Source: Actinopolymorpha pittospori (GTDB taxonomy: Bacteria; Actinomycetota; Actinomycetes; Propionibacteriales; Actinopolymorphaceae). From it: a DNA stretch of 64,000 nt. Below the pieces are notes generated by a model. The model was not told the origin of the DNA, ran no database searches, and worked only from the letters and a program-made list of their open reading frames with translations. Position 1 is the first letter of the stretch, and the number at the start of each line of letters is the position of its first letter. A program made the translations under genes and the position numbers. Of the stretch, positions 42,851-51,003 are shown one piece after another. Location of the stretch: assembly GCF_014873875.1 (NCBI RefSeq), contig NZ_JADBEM010000001.1:868001-932000 (forward strand), written 5' to 3'.

Positions 42851-44980
42851 TCAGGCCTGGGCCAGACGGCCGGCGTAGCGCTGGGTCCAGCCGGTTCCGG
42901 GGTCTGCGATGAGGATGACGTCGTAGTAGCCCTCTTTGGTCGGCCAGTTGACGACCTTCGAGGTGCCGCCGGCCACGAGGATGTCCAACTTGTCACCGAG
43001 GAAGTCGTTCCCGGTCAGCTTGAAGCGCACCGGGCGAGTCCCATCGCTGTGCAGGGTGAACTTCACCTTGCTGGAGGCGCCCCGACCCGTGATCAGGTCG
43101 ACCTCGACGCGCGGGATGTAAGTGTCGTGCTCGCCCGCTGGGACGATCTGGCCGGCGAACGACCGGACGAACCGGTCCGGGCCGTAGATCGAAAAGGCGT
43201 ACTTGCCGTCGGTCTGGGTCGCGTCCCAGGTGTAGTGGCGGGCTCCCTTGTTGCTGACCGTGTACGGGGCGCCGTACAGCTCCTGCGGCAGGTACTTGTC
43301 GGCGAACACCAGCATGCTGACGGCCTTGCCGTCGGGGCCGCCCTGAAGGCTCATCGACGCTGCGACAGATCCGGCCGTCCGGTCCTCGAGCAGAACAGCG
43401 TTGGCCTGGAAGGAAAGCGGGCGCACCTTGAGCGCGCCGTGGTTGGGCTGGACCGGCATGACCTGCTGCCCGACCGGCGGCTGCGGCACGGCCGGCAGCT
43501 TGGTGTCAGCGACGACGACGGCGGCGAGGCCGGCTGGCGCGGGCAGCTTCGGGAAGGAGTTGTCGAACCTGCTGAAGTCGATCGCCGACAACATGTCGCC
43601 GGAGACGCTGCGACGCCAGGCGCTGATGTGCTGGCAGATCGCCGGCTTGCCCATGAACGTGGTCCACTGCTCGATCAGCTTGATTGTCGAGGTGTGGTCG
43701 AACACCTCCGAGTTGACCCAACCGCCGCGCGTCCACGGCGAGACCATGACCAGCGGGACCCGGCCGCCGAAGCCCGGGGACAGGCCGGGCGCACCCTCGC
43801 CCGGGGTGCCGTCCTCAGGGACGGCCGGCAGGACGTGGTCGAAGAAGCCGCCCTGCCCGATCCGGTTGGCGCCGTTGGGCTCGTCGTAGTTGAGGATGAT
43901 CAGCGTCGAGTCCCACAGTTCCGGGTTGTCGTGCACCGCCTTGATCACGCGGTCGACGTAGATGGCGCCGTAGTTCGGGGCGCTGTTCGGGTGCTCGCTC
44001 CAGGCGGAGGAGGAGGTGATCCAGGACACCTGGGGCAGCGTCCCCGCGGCGCAGTCGGCGATGAAGTCCTTCAGGACGTAGTCGATGTTGGAGGGGTCGT
44101 TGGCCACTCCGGCCGGCGGCTGCGTGTGCGTCTGCAGCACGTTGGCGCGGGCCAACAGACCCTCACCGGGCTTGGAGTTCTCCGGGGTCGCGTTCGCTGG
44201 GTTGTACGCTGCGAAGTCGCGCAGCAGGTTGTCCTCGAAGTCGCCGAGGAACCGGGTGGAGATGTCGTTGTTCAGGTACATCTGCCAGGTGATGCCGGCC
44301 CGCTGCAGCACCTCTGGGTAGGTCTCCCACTTGAACAGGAACTGCCCGTTCTGGCTGTTGTTGATCCGCGGGCCACCGCCCAGGGTGCCCTGCGGGTCGT
44401 TGGTGCCGGTCCAGAGCATGATCCGGTTCGGGTCGGTGCTGGTGTTCAGTGAGCAGTAGTAGTGGTCGCAGACCGTGTAAGCCTTGGCCAGCGCGTGCTG
44501 CCAGGGAATGTCCTGCTCCTTGAAGTAGAACATCCGGCTGCTGGTGTTCTGCGCGTTGTACTTCTTGGTGTCCGCGTGGTAAGGCAGCAGGTAGCCCTCC
44601 GCTCGGCTGGACGGCTCGTAGAAGTTCGTCTGGCCGTTCTGCCACACCAGTGCCTGCTTGTCGCCGAAGCCGCGGACGCCTGGCAGGTCGAGGGTGCCGA
44701 AGTAGTGGTCGAAGGAGCGGTTTTCCTGCATGACGATGACGATGTGCTTCAGGTCGGCCATCGTCCCGGTCCGGCCCTTCGGTGCGGCCTCGGCGGCCTG
44801 CTCCGGCTGGCCGATGGTCAGTCCTGTCGCTGCCGCGGCTACGGCGCCGGCCGTCAGGCCCGCGGCCTGCAGAACCCGGCGACGGGACAGCCTCCTGTTA
44901 TCGGTCACCTCCGCTGCGGCGGCGCCGTCGCTGCTGTTCGACGCGTTCTGGGCGGGGGTTCCCAATTCTTTGTCAGACAT
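42851..44980 (-). CDS. phospholipase C, phosphatidylcholine-type (Tat-exported)
   Basis: 709 residues. A Tat signal lies at 28-65 (RRLSRRRVLQAAGLTAGAVA, ending near AEAAP). The phosphoesterase domain starts LKHIVIVMQENRSFDHYFGT, the family's metal and nucleophile motif, and includes NTSTDPNRIMLWTGTNDP, LIILNYDEPNGANRIGQGGF and FDHTSTIKLIEQW. Two C-terminal DUF756-like beta domains follow (GARHYTWDATQTDGKYAFSI; PVRFKLTGNDFLGDKLDILV). It cleaves phospholipids outside the cell, releasing phosphorylated headgroups, which suits its place between iron uptake and phosphonate uptake. Confidence 0.92.
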   Translation of the reverse strand: MSDKELGTPAQNASNSSDGAAAAEVTDNRRLSRRRVLQAAGLTAGAVAAAATGLTIGQPEQAAEAAPKGRTGTMADLKHIVIVMQENRSFDHYFGTLDLPGVRGFGDKQALVWQNGQTNFYEPSSRAEGYLLPYHADTKKYNAQNTSSRMFYFKEQDIPWQHALAKAYTVCDHYYCSLNTSTDPNRIMLWTGTNDPQGTLGGGPRINNSQNGQFLFKWETYPEVLQRAGITWQMYLNNDISTRFLGDFEDNLLRDFAAYNPANATPENSKPGEGLLARANVLQTHTQPPAGVANDPSNIDYVLKDFIADCAAGTLPQVSWITSSSAWSEHPNSAPNYGAIYVDRVIKAVHDNPELWDSTLIILNYDEPNGANRIGQGGFFDHVLPAVPEDGTPGEGAPGLSPGFGGRVPLVMVSPWTRGGWVNSEVFDHTSTIKLIEQWTTFMGKPAICQHISAWRRSVSGDMLSAIDFSRFDNSFPKLPAPAGLAAVVVADTKLPAVPQPPVGQQVMPVQPNHGALKVRPLSFQANAVLLEDRTAGSVAASMSLQGGPDGKAVSMLVFADKYLPQELYGAPYTVSNKGARHYTWDATQTDGKYAFSIYGPDRFVRSFAGQIVPAGEHDTYIPRVEVDLITGRGASSKVKFTLHSDGTRPVRFKLTGNDFLGDKLDILVAGGTSKVVNWPTKEGYYDVILIADPGTGWTQRYAGRLAQA

Positions 44981-45293
44981 GCGTTCACCCTGTCGGTCGT
45001 AGGGGTAAAGCCTTCGCAGTCAACTGCGCCGGCTGTGCGGGTTGTAAGCAAGGAAACGTGAACGTAGAAGGAAATCCCGGGCCCGATCAATTCCGGCCGA
45101 GTGGGCCGATTGGAGGTCCCTTTCTTCGGCGTCACCTCAAATCACGTACATAATCAGCCGAGCCGGTCCCTTAGCCTCCGTTCGCTGCGTTTACCCGCGG
45201 ACAGATGGGGCTCCGGCGGTGTTACGGCAGGGCGGGGACTACTTCTCCATTTAGTCGGTGAACCGTGTACCTGGCCGTGCAACACTGACTGGT
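44981..45293. other. intergenic region upstream of the phospholipase C gene
   Basis: 313 bp with no gene. The minus strand here must carry the phospholipase promoter and the plus side the 3' end of the phosphonate transporter operon. A single GTTCACCC (44983-44990) resembles half a Pho-box unit but has no repeat at 11-bp spacing. Confidence 0.4.
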
Positions 45294-46121
45294 TCAGGGC
45301 CGCGCGAGCCGGTGGCGTACGACACCGCTGAGGAGGTCTACGGCGATGATGAAGACGAGCACCATCAAGATGTAGGTGAGCATCTCGTCGAACCGGAAGA
45401 GCGAGATCGACTGGTTGATGGAGAACCCGATGCCTCCGGCGCCGACCAGGCCGAGCACCAGCGAGGACCGCACATTCACGTCGAAGCGATAGAGCAGCAA
45501 CCCGACGAACTGCGGCACCACACTGGGCAACACCACGTGCGCAGCGATCTGACTACCGCTGGCGCCCGCCGTGCGCAGAGGTTCCACCGCGCCCGGGTCG
45601 ACCTCCTCCATCGTCTCCGACCACAGTTTGGCCATCACACCGGTGTTGTGGCAGATGATCGCCAGTACGCCGGCGAAAGGGCCGAGGCCGACGGCGGTGA
45701 CGAAGATCAGCGCGAACACGATGTCGGGTACGGCGCGGAAGAACGACATGACTGCCCGGGCCAGCTGATAGACGAGGGGAGCGCGGGTCGTCGTACGGGC
45801 GCCCAGGAAGGCGAGCAGCAGCGAGAACGGGATCGAGAACGTCGTGCCGAGCAGCCCGATCGCCAGCGTGACCACACAGCCCTGCAGACCCTGCTCGACC
45901 ACAGACCTGCTCAGATCGGGTGGTACGGCGTCGCCGATGAACTCGGCCATGCCGTGCAACCCGCGTGCCAGCTGGTCGAGCGCGAATTCGGTCTCGATCC
46001 ACGCGACGACGTGGGCGGCCACGATGGGCACGGCGATGACCAGCCCGGCCACCACGGCGACGAGCCGGCGCCGGTTCGGCGGGACGGGAAGCCGGGAAGT
46101 CCGTGGCCTGACGTCGGTCAC
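45294..46121 (-). CDS. phnE: phosphonate ABC transporter permease PhnE
   Basis: 275 residues, six hydrophobic segments. The permease core is EQGLQGCVVTLAIGLLGTTF with the EAA-like loop EEVDPGAVEPLRTAGASGSQ and LGLVGAGGIGFSINQSISLF near the end, as in PhnE. GTG 46121 overlaps phnC by GTGA. It is last gene of the operon 47847-45294. Confidence 0.92.
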   Translation of the reverse strand: MTDVRPRTSRLPVPPNRRRLVAVVAGLVIAVPIVAAHVVAWIETEFALDQLARGLHGMAEFIGDAVPPDLSRSVVEQGLQGCVVTLAIGLLGTTFSIPFSLLLAFLGARTTTRAPLVYQLARAVMSFFRAVPDIVFALIFVTAVGLGPFAGVLAIICHNTGVMAKLWSETMEEVDPGAVEPLRTAGASGSQIAAHVVLPSVVPQFVGLLLYRFDVNVRSSLVLGLVGAGGIGFSINQSISLFRFDEMLTYILMVLVFIIAVDLLSGVVRHRLARP

Positions 46122-46888
46122 GACGCTTCCTCGGCGCGTTGATCCGGCTCGTAGAGTCTGTCCACCTCGGCCTGGGCGAGCGCGGTCGGCGAGGCGGTGA
46201 AGACGACCCTGCCCCGCAGCAGCCCGACGATCCGGTCGGAGTACCGGCGAGCAAGCGCCGGCTGGTGGAGCACGGCGGCAACGGCCATCCCGTCGTCGGC
46301 CAACGAGCGCAGGAGCGCCATCACCTGGTCGGCGGCAGCGGGGTCGAGCGCGGAGACCGGCTCATCGGCGAGCAGGACCTGCGCGCGTTGACACAGCGCG
46401 CGGGCGATCGCGACGCGCTGCTGCTGTCCACCGGAGAGCCGGCCGGCCCGCTCGTGTGGGCGTTCGGCGAGACCGACCCGGTCCAGGCAGGCCATGGCTT
46501 CCTCGCGCACCTCACGCGGAAACAGCCAGGTCGACAAGGAGCGGGTGTACGGCATCCGCGCCACCGCGCCCGCGCACACGTTGTCCAACACGCTGCGCCG
46601 AGCCACCACATGGATCTTTTGGAACACCATCGCCACCTGTGGCACCGGCCGCCCGGGTTCCACCTGGCTGCCAGCGACCTCGACCCTCCCGCGTGTGGGA
46701 GGCACCAGCCCGACGACGCAGCGAAGCGCCGTGGACTTGCCGGACCCGTTCGCCCCGAGCACGCTGACGAGCTCGCCGGCCCGCAGGTCGAGGTCGAGTC
46801 CGGACAGCACCGGCGTCCCGTCGTACTCCTTGACGAGCCCGGTGGCCGACAGCAGCACCCGAGGGGCCGTGAGGGTCGTGCCGCTCAC
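46118..46888 (-). CDS. phnC: phosphonate ABC transporter ATP-binding protein PhnC
   Basis: 256 residues: Walker A SVLGANGSGKSTALRCVVGL, signature RLSGGQQQRVAIARALCQRA, Walker B AQVLLADEPVSALDPAAADQ, and the H-loop His in AVLHQPALARRYSDRIVGL. The VFQKIHVVARRSVLDNVCAG Q-loop segment is characteristic of PhnC. It starts at GTG 46888, overlapping the stop of phnD. Confidence 0.93.
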   Translation of the reverse strand: MSGTTLTAPRVLLSATGLVKEYDGTPVLSGLDLDLRAGELVSVLGANGSGKSTALRCVVGLVPPTRGRVEVAGSQVEPGRPVPQVAMVFQKIHVVARRSVLDNVCAGAVARMPYTRSLSTWLFPREVREEAMACLDRVGLAERPHERAGRLSGGQQQRVAIARALCQRAQVLLADEPVSALDPAAADQVMALLRSLADDGMAVAAVLHQPALARRYSDRIVGLLRGRVVFTASPTALAQAEVDRLYEPDQRAEEAS

Positions 46889-47847
46889 AGGTCGTCCTGG
46901 GTCAGGCCGAGCGTGTGGGCGAGTTCGACCACCGGCTGGTAGGTGCTGTCGTCGACCTCCACCATGGGGCTCTTGCCCTTCGCCGGGGTGAAGTCGAGGT
47001 ACTCACCGATCGGTGCGACCTGCTCTGGCTCCAGGTTGAGCAAGGCTTCCTTGACGGCGGTCTGGAACTCCTTACTCGTGTGCGGCGACACGGTGATCGG
47101 GTCGTTGGCGATCGGCGCTGACTTCCAGATCTGGGTGTACTCGTCAGGTTTGAAAGTGCCCTCGGCGGTCGCCGACGCGAGGGTCTGGGAGTTGATCTCG
47201 GCGGCGTCGACCTTGCCCTTGGTAAGCGCGAGGAGTGCCTCGGCGTGGCCGCCGGCATAGTTGGCGGTGACCTTCTTCTCGATTCCGGCGTCGACCAGCG
47301 CCTTGCGCGGCACCGCGTCGCCGGAGGTCGAGCCCGGCTCCGCCAGCGCCAGGGTGTGACCGGCAAGGTCGGCGAGCTCGGCGATGTCGGAGTCCTTCGG
47401 TACCCAGATGCCCCCGGTGTAGGAGGAGAGCTTGCCGTCCTCGCCGGCGAAGGAGACCAGCGGGATCGCGCCCGCCTGCTCCTTGGCGAAGACGAAGCCC
47501 AGTGGACCGAACTGGCCGATCTCCAGCTTGTCGTTCTTCATCGCGAGGATCTCAGCGGGGTAGGTGTCGGCGACGGTGACCTTGACCGGGCAGTCGAGCT
47601 TCTCCTCCAACGCGGCGCCGAGCTTCTCATAGATCGGGATTAGCTTCGCCGGGTCCTCGAAGGGCTCGACACCGAACCGGATCTGGCCGTTTGGGCAGGT
47701 GGCGCTCTCGGCGGTGTCGGCGGCCGAGGTCTCACCGCCGCAGGCTGCCAGGGTGAGGGACAGCGCACCGACGCCGACGAGCGCGGCGATCGTGCGGCCG
47801 TTGAGGCCGTTGAGGCCGTTGAGGCCGTTGAGGCCGTTGGCGAACAT
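46885..47847 (-). CDS. phnD: phosphate/phosphite/phosphonate-binding lipoprotein PhnD
   Basis: 320 residues. A lipoprotein signal ends at the lipobox LAAC (GALSLTLAACGGE), so it is tethered to the outer face of the membrane. The mature protein has IRFGVEPFEDPAKLIPIYEK, KNDKLEIGQFGPLGFVFAKE and LALAEPGSTSGDAVPRKALV (S-T-S-G-D ligand loop). The N-terminus before the hydrophobic core is MFANGLNGLNGLNGLNGRT, encoded by 9-bp tandem repeats. It feeds PhnE/PhnC; ligand choice between phosphonates is open. Confidence 0.92.
   Translation of the reverse strand: MFANGLNGLNGLNGLNGRTIAALVGVGALSLTLAACGGETSAADTAESATCPNGQIRFGVEPFEDPAKLIPIYEKLGAALEEKLDCPVKVTVADTYPAEILAMKNDKLEIGQFGPLGFVFAKEQAGAIPLVSFAGEDGKLSSYTGGIWVPKDSDIAELADLAGHTLALAEPGSTSGDAVPRKALVDAGIEKKVTANYAGGHAEALLALTKGKVDAAEINSQTLASATAEGTFKPDEYTQIWKSAPIANDPITVSPHTSKEFQTAVKEALLNLEPEQVAPIGEYLDFTPAKGKSPMVEVDDSTYQPVVELAHTLGLTQDDL
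47796..47839 (-). repeat. 9-bp tandem repeat at the start of phnD
   Basis: Four exact copies of GGCCGTTGA (plus strand) and a nearly complete fifth, beginning right after the fourth codon of phnD and encoding Asn-Gly-Leu units in the n-region of the signal peptide. Confidence 0.85.
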
Positions 47848-47876
47848 GACAGTCTCCTTCGCAAGGGCGGGATGAA

Positions 47877-49019
47877 TCAGAGAAGTCCGTCAAGAACGAC
47901 CGGCGCCAACCCGAAAGCCGTCGTCATGCCGATCCCGGAGGTGACCGACACGACCCTGACGCCCGGGTATGGCGCCGCCACCAGGAAGTCGGTCGCCGGC
48001 GCGTCGGCGTACACGCCCACCCAACGCCGACGGACGGTCAGCGGGGCGCCGAGCAGCCGGCCCCCTTCCCGCAGCACCAGCCCGGTGATGTCCTCGTCGT
48101 CGAAGGGCAGGTGGGTGCGGGCGTAGTGGTGGGTGTCGCCGAGGACGATGGAGCCGTCCGGACGCTGGGTGAGCATCAGGTTCATCGCGACGTCGACCAG
48201 CTCGGGTGCCGACTCCTCGAAATCGCGGCGGACGGCAGCCGCCGACGGCGTCGCCGCCAGGCCGCCGTAGCGGAGCATCGACAACCCCGAGAGCACGGCA
48301 GGGTCGATCCGTACGTCCGAAGGCGGTGCGACCTCGAGCATGCGCAACCGGCAGCGGCGAAGGCCGTACTCCTGCGCGATGCCGGGGAAGAGCCGGTCGG
48401 CGTCGTGGCCGACCGCGTGGACGATCCGCTCTGCGCGCAGTTCCCCACGGGAGCTGAGCAGCAGGCCGTCCTCGACCGTGCCGACGTGTGTGCCCCACCG
48501 GATCTCGACGCCTTCGCCCACCAGCCAGGCGGCTAGGGCAGGCAGCGCGGAGCGGGGATCGACGCGCAGGTCCAGCGGAAGGTGCGCCCCACCCACGACC
48601 TCGGCACTCACGCCGTCGGCGCATGCGGGCGGGAACAACCGCGCGAGGCCGGGCCGGTCCAGCAGCCGAACCTGGTCGACACCGCGAGCCGCGGCGAACT
48701 CCTCCAGCACGCCCATCTGGGCCGCGCTGCGGGCGACAACCACGGTGCCAGCCTCGGCGACCAAGAACCCGCCACTGGTTCCCAACCGCAGCCAACGTTC
48801 CCGGGCCACCCTGGCGTACTCCAGCGCGGCGCCGTCCTGGACGGTGGTGGCGATGTGGCCGAAGTTGCGGATCGACGCGCCGACGGCCCGGTCGTCGCGT
48901 TCGAGGACACAGACTCGCAATCCGCGGGCGACCGCCTCGGCGGCGTGCGCGAGCCCGACAATGCCCGCACCCACGACCGCCAGGTCAAATGAGTTCGCGA
49001 GGGGAGAAGTGGACGGCAT
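47877..49019 (-). CDS. FAD-dependent oxidoreductase of phosphonate clusters (TIGR03364-like)
   Basis: About 380 residues of a DAO-type flavoprotein: FDLAVVGAGIVGLAHAAEAV, RGLRVCVLERDDRAVGASIR with NFGHI, and GIGMTTAFGLAPVVLDGLL at the end. The ASIRNFGHI form is that of the oxidase found next to phosphonate genes (HpnW/PbfD group), reported to oxidise aminoethylphosphonate or its N-methyl form to phosphonoacetaldehyde. ATG 49019 is my choice; GTG 49037 is also possible. It is the first gene of the operon with phnD, C and E, divergent from the GntR gene. Confidence 0.85.
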   Translation of the reverse strand: MPSTSPLANSFDLAVVGAGIVGLAHAAEAVARGLRVCVLERDDRAVGASIRNFGHIATTVQDGAALEYARVARERWLRLGTSGGFLVAEAGTVVVARSAAQMGVLEEFAAARGVDQVRLLDRPGLARLFPPACADGVSAEVVGGAHLPLDLRVDPRSALPALAAWLVGEGVEIRWGTHVGTVEDGLLLSSRGELRAERIVHAVGHDADRLFPGIAQEYGLRRCRLRMLEVAPPSDVRIDPAVLSGLSMLRYGGLAATPSAAAVRRDFEESAPELVDVAMNLMLTQRPDGSIVLGDTHHYARTHLPFDDEDITGLVLREGGRLLGAPLTVRRRWVGVYADAPATDFLVAAPYPGVRVVSVTSGIGMTTAFGLAPVVLDGLL

Positions 49020-49068
49020 GACCGCCACACTGGCCACCCCCTGGCGCGGTGGTCAACCATCGAGACGT

Positions 49069-49082
49069 CTTGTATGAACAAG
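49069..49082. promoter_or_regulatory. operator-like repeat in the phn divergent promoter
   Basis: CTTGT-ATGA-ACAAG (49069-49082) is an inverted repeat 50 bp upstream of the oxidoreductase. A second related element, TTGTACA (49171-49177), lies 35 bp before the GntR gene. Two sites sharing TTGTA on either side of the divergent region suit GntR control of both operons. Confidence 0.5.
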
Positions 49083-49211
49083 TTTACCGGGCGTTTTCTC
49101 GCCCTCCCCCAACACATAGGGCTGTTGGTGCGGCATTCACCCGAGGTCGCCTGGAGCATGTCAAGGTTAGTTGTACAGTCAGCTCCGGGGTCCGCGATGG
49201 AGGAGAAGCAG

Positions 49212-49970
49212 ATGGCCGCACCGCTCCACGCCCGAGTCGCTGTGGAGTTGCGGGAGCAGATCCAACGTGGAGAACTCCCGCCCGGCACTCCCCTGCCGTC
49301 CGAGGCACGGCTGTCCGAGCGTTTCGCCGCCTCACGCGGAACCATCCGCAGCGCACTCGCCGCGCTACGGCGCGAGGGCCTGATCGGCGGTGGCCAGGGC
49401 CGCCCGCCGGTGGTACGCGACACAGCTGTCGGGCAACCGTTCGAGACACTGCTGTCGTTCACCGCCTGGGCGGAGCAGATCGGGAAGGTGCCCGGCCAAC
49501 GCACCATCGAGGTCGCCCGTCGCGGCGCCTCCACCGCCGCCTCGGAGGTGCTACGCCTCCAGGAGGGCACCCCCGTGGTCGAGGTACTCCGGCTGCGGCT
49601 GCTCGACGGCGAACCAGTCATGCTCGAACGGGCCAACTTCGTCCTGGAGGTCGGCCGGCTACTGTTCGATTTCGACCCGGACACCGGCTCCATCTACGCC
49701 CACCTCGCCGGTCAGGGAGTGGATCTGCACTCCGCACAGCACACCATGGACGCGGTTGCTGCCGACGAGACCGACGCCGAACTGCTCGGTATCAAGATGG
49801 GTGCGCCGCTGCTGCGCGAGCGACGCCGCGCCACCTCCGCCGACGGGGTGCCGCTGGAGTACAGCGACGACCGCTACCGCCCGGACCGGGTCACGTTCAC
49901 CATCGACAACGCCCGCCCCGCCTCGTCTGGCATCACCCACGATCTGCGGATCCTGAAAGAGACCTCATGA
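49212..49970 (+). CDS. GntR/HutC-family regulator with UTRA domain
   Basis: 252 residues from ATG 49212, 6 bp after GGAGGAG; ATG 49197 lies upstream of that site. The GntR wHTH is ELREQIQRGELPPGTPLPSE, ARLSERFAASRGTIRSALAA, LRREGLIGGGQG; the UTRA effector domain follows from GQPFETLLSFTAWAEQIGKV to AQHTMDAVAADETDAELLGI and PLEYSDDRYRPDRVTFTID. PhnF-type proteins of this class sense a phosphonate or phosphate ester. It overlaps the hydrolase gene by ATGA. Confidence 0.9.
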   Translation: MAAPLHARVAVELREQIQRGELPPGTPLPSEARLSERFAASRGTIRSALAALRREGLIGGGQGRPPVVRDTAVGQPFETLLSFTAWAEQIGKVPGQRTIEVARRGASTAASEVLRLQEGTPVVEVLRLRLLDGEPVMLERANFVLEVGRLLFDFDPDTGSIYAHLAGQGVDLHSAQHTMDAVAADETDAELLGIKMGAPLLRERRRATSADGVPLEYSDDRYRPDRVTFTIDNARPASSGITHDLRILKETS

Positions 49971-50671
49971 CTCCCGCGCCCATCCCAACAGGGTTCGACC
50001 TCGCCGCGCTCGACATGGCCGGCACCACCATCGACGAGCGAGGCCTCGTCTACCAGGTCCTCGAAGCCACCGTCGCCGACACCGTGGGCGCGCCAGTACC
50101 TGCCGACCTCCTGCAACGCTGGAAAGGCACCTCGAAACGAGAGGCGATTACCGGCCTGCTGACCGGCCTGGGAGCCGATGCCGACCAACCCGCCACTGAC
50201 GCGGTGTTCGCCGCGTTCACCGAACGACTCCTCGCGACCTACCGCGAGAACCCGCCGACGCCGTTCCCCGGTGCGGTGGAGATGTTGGCGACGTTGCGCG
50301 CCGCCGCGGTGAAGGTCGCCCTGCAAACCGGGTACTCCGCCGAGATCGCCGGGGCGATCCTTGCCGGCCTGGACTGGGCGGTGGGCAGCGGCCCCTCCTC
50401 CGTCGTCGACGCGATCGTCACCTCCGACCAGGTGCCCGCAAGCCGGCCGGCGCCCTACCTCGTCTTCCGGTGCATGGAGGCAACCGCCGTCAACGACGTC
50501 CGACGAGTCCTGGTCGCCGGAGACACCCCCAACGACCTCCGCGCCGGTCACAATGCCGGCGCGGGCCTCGTCGTAGGCGTCGGCACCGGCTCGTTTACCC
50601 TCGACCAGCTCGCCGCCGAGCCACACACCCACCTGCTCGCCTCGACCGCGGATCTGCCGGCACTCTTGTGA
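49967..50671 (+). CDS. phosphonatase-like HAD hydrolase (PhnX-like)
   Basis: 234 residues of a HAD hydrolase with a C1 helical cap. Motif I is LAALDMAGTTIDERGLVYQV (D-M-A-G-T-T as in phosphonatases), with KGTSKREAITGLL in the cap, motif II LQTGYSAE and motif III/IV AGDTPNDLRAGHNAGAGLVV. The cap Lys that forms the Schiff base in true PhnX may be one of the KGTSK lysines, but this is not certain. With the oxidase and transporter it completes a path from aminophosphonate to aldehyde and phosphate. Confidence 0.88.
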   Translation: MTPAPIPTGFDLAALDMAGTTIDERGLVYQVLEATVADTVGAPVPADLLQRWKGTSKREAITGLLTGLGADADQPATDAVFAAFTERLLATYRENPPTPFPGAVEMLATLRAAAVKVALQTGYSAEIAGAILAGLDWAVGSGPSSVVDAIVTSDQVPASRPAPYLVFRCMEATAVNDVRRVLVAGDTPNDLRAGHNAGAGLVVGVGTGSFTLDQLAAEPHTHLLASTADLPALL

Positions 50672-50673
50672 GC

Positions 50674-50961
50674 CCGGACCGCCGTCCGGCGAGAGGCAAC
50701 GGCGTCGCCTACCGACTTCTCGCAGTCGCGGCATCGCACGACGAATTTGTCACCAGCACTCAGTGCCATGAGTAACCCCACCACCTCACGCGATCGAGAC
50801 TCGAGCGCCGCCCAGTTCCACCCGGCCGACGTGGACGCCGCCGGCGATCGGCCAATGCGCAGCCAGTCGGCCTCCGTCAAGTTCGACTCCCGCAGGTGCG
50901 GCAGGTCCACATTGCACTCGGCGGCGACCAAGCGCTCCGACATCCCTAGCGAGACGAACAA
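50674..50961 (-). CDS. hypothetical protein (uncertain)
   Basis: Minus frame FVSLGMSERLVAAECNVDLP, HLRESNLTEADWLRIGRSPA, LMALSAGDKFVVRCRDCEKS has protein-like composition and a CRDC pair. Its 3' part overlaps the end of the phosphonatase-like gene on the other strand. There is no family match I know, and no ribosome site. Confidence 0.3.
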
Positions 50962-51003
50962 GGCGCCCTTGCCCGCGTGAGCTGCGGCCCGAGCCAGGTC
51001 GGC

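Noticed and set aside
42818..44452. A 544-residue open frame on the plus strand opposite the phospholipase C gene
   Set aside because: It is a codon-bias shadow of the real gene: low-complexity Val/Gly/Asp/Arg composition, no domain, and the minus strand has a Tat signal and clear catalytic motifs.
44981..45000. Pho box upstream of the phospholipase C gene
   Set aside because: Only one GTTCACC unit is visible; PhoP sites need at least two at 11-bp spacing.
47796..47839. CRISPR-like or regulatory direct repeats
   Set aside because: Units are contiguous, 9 bp long and in frame within phnD; there are no spacers.
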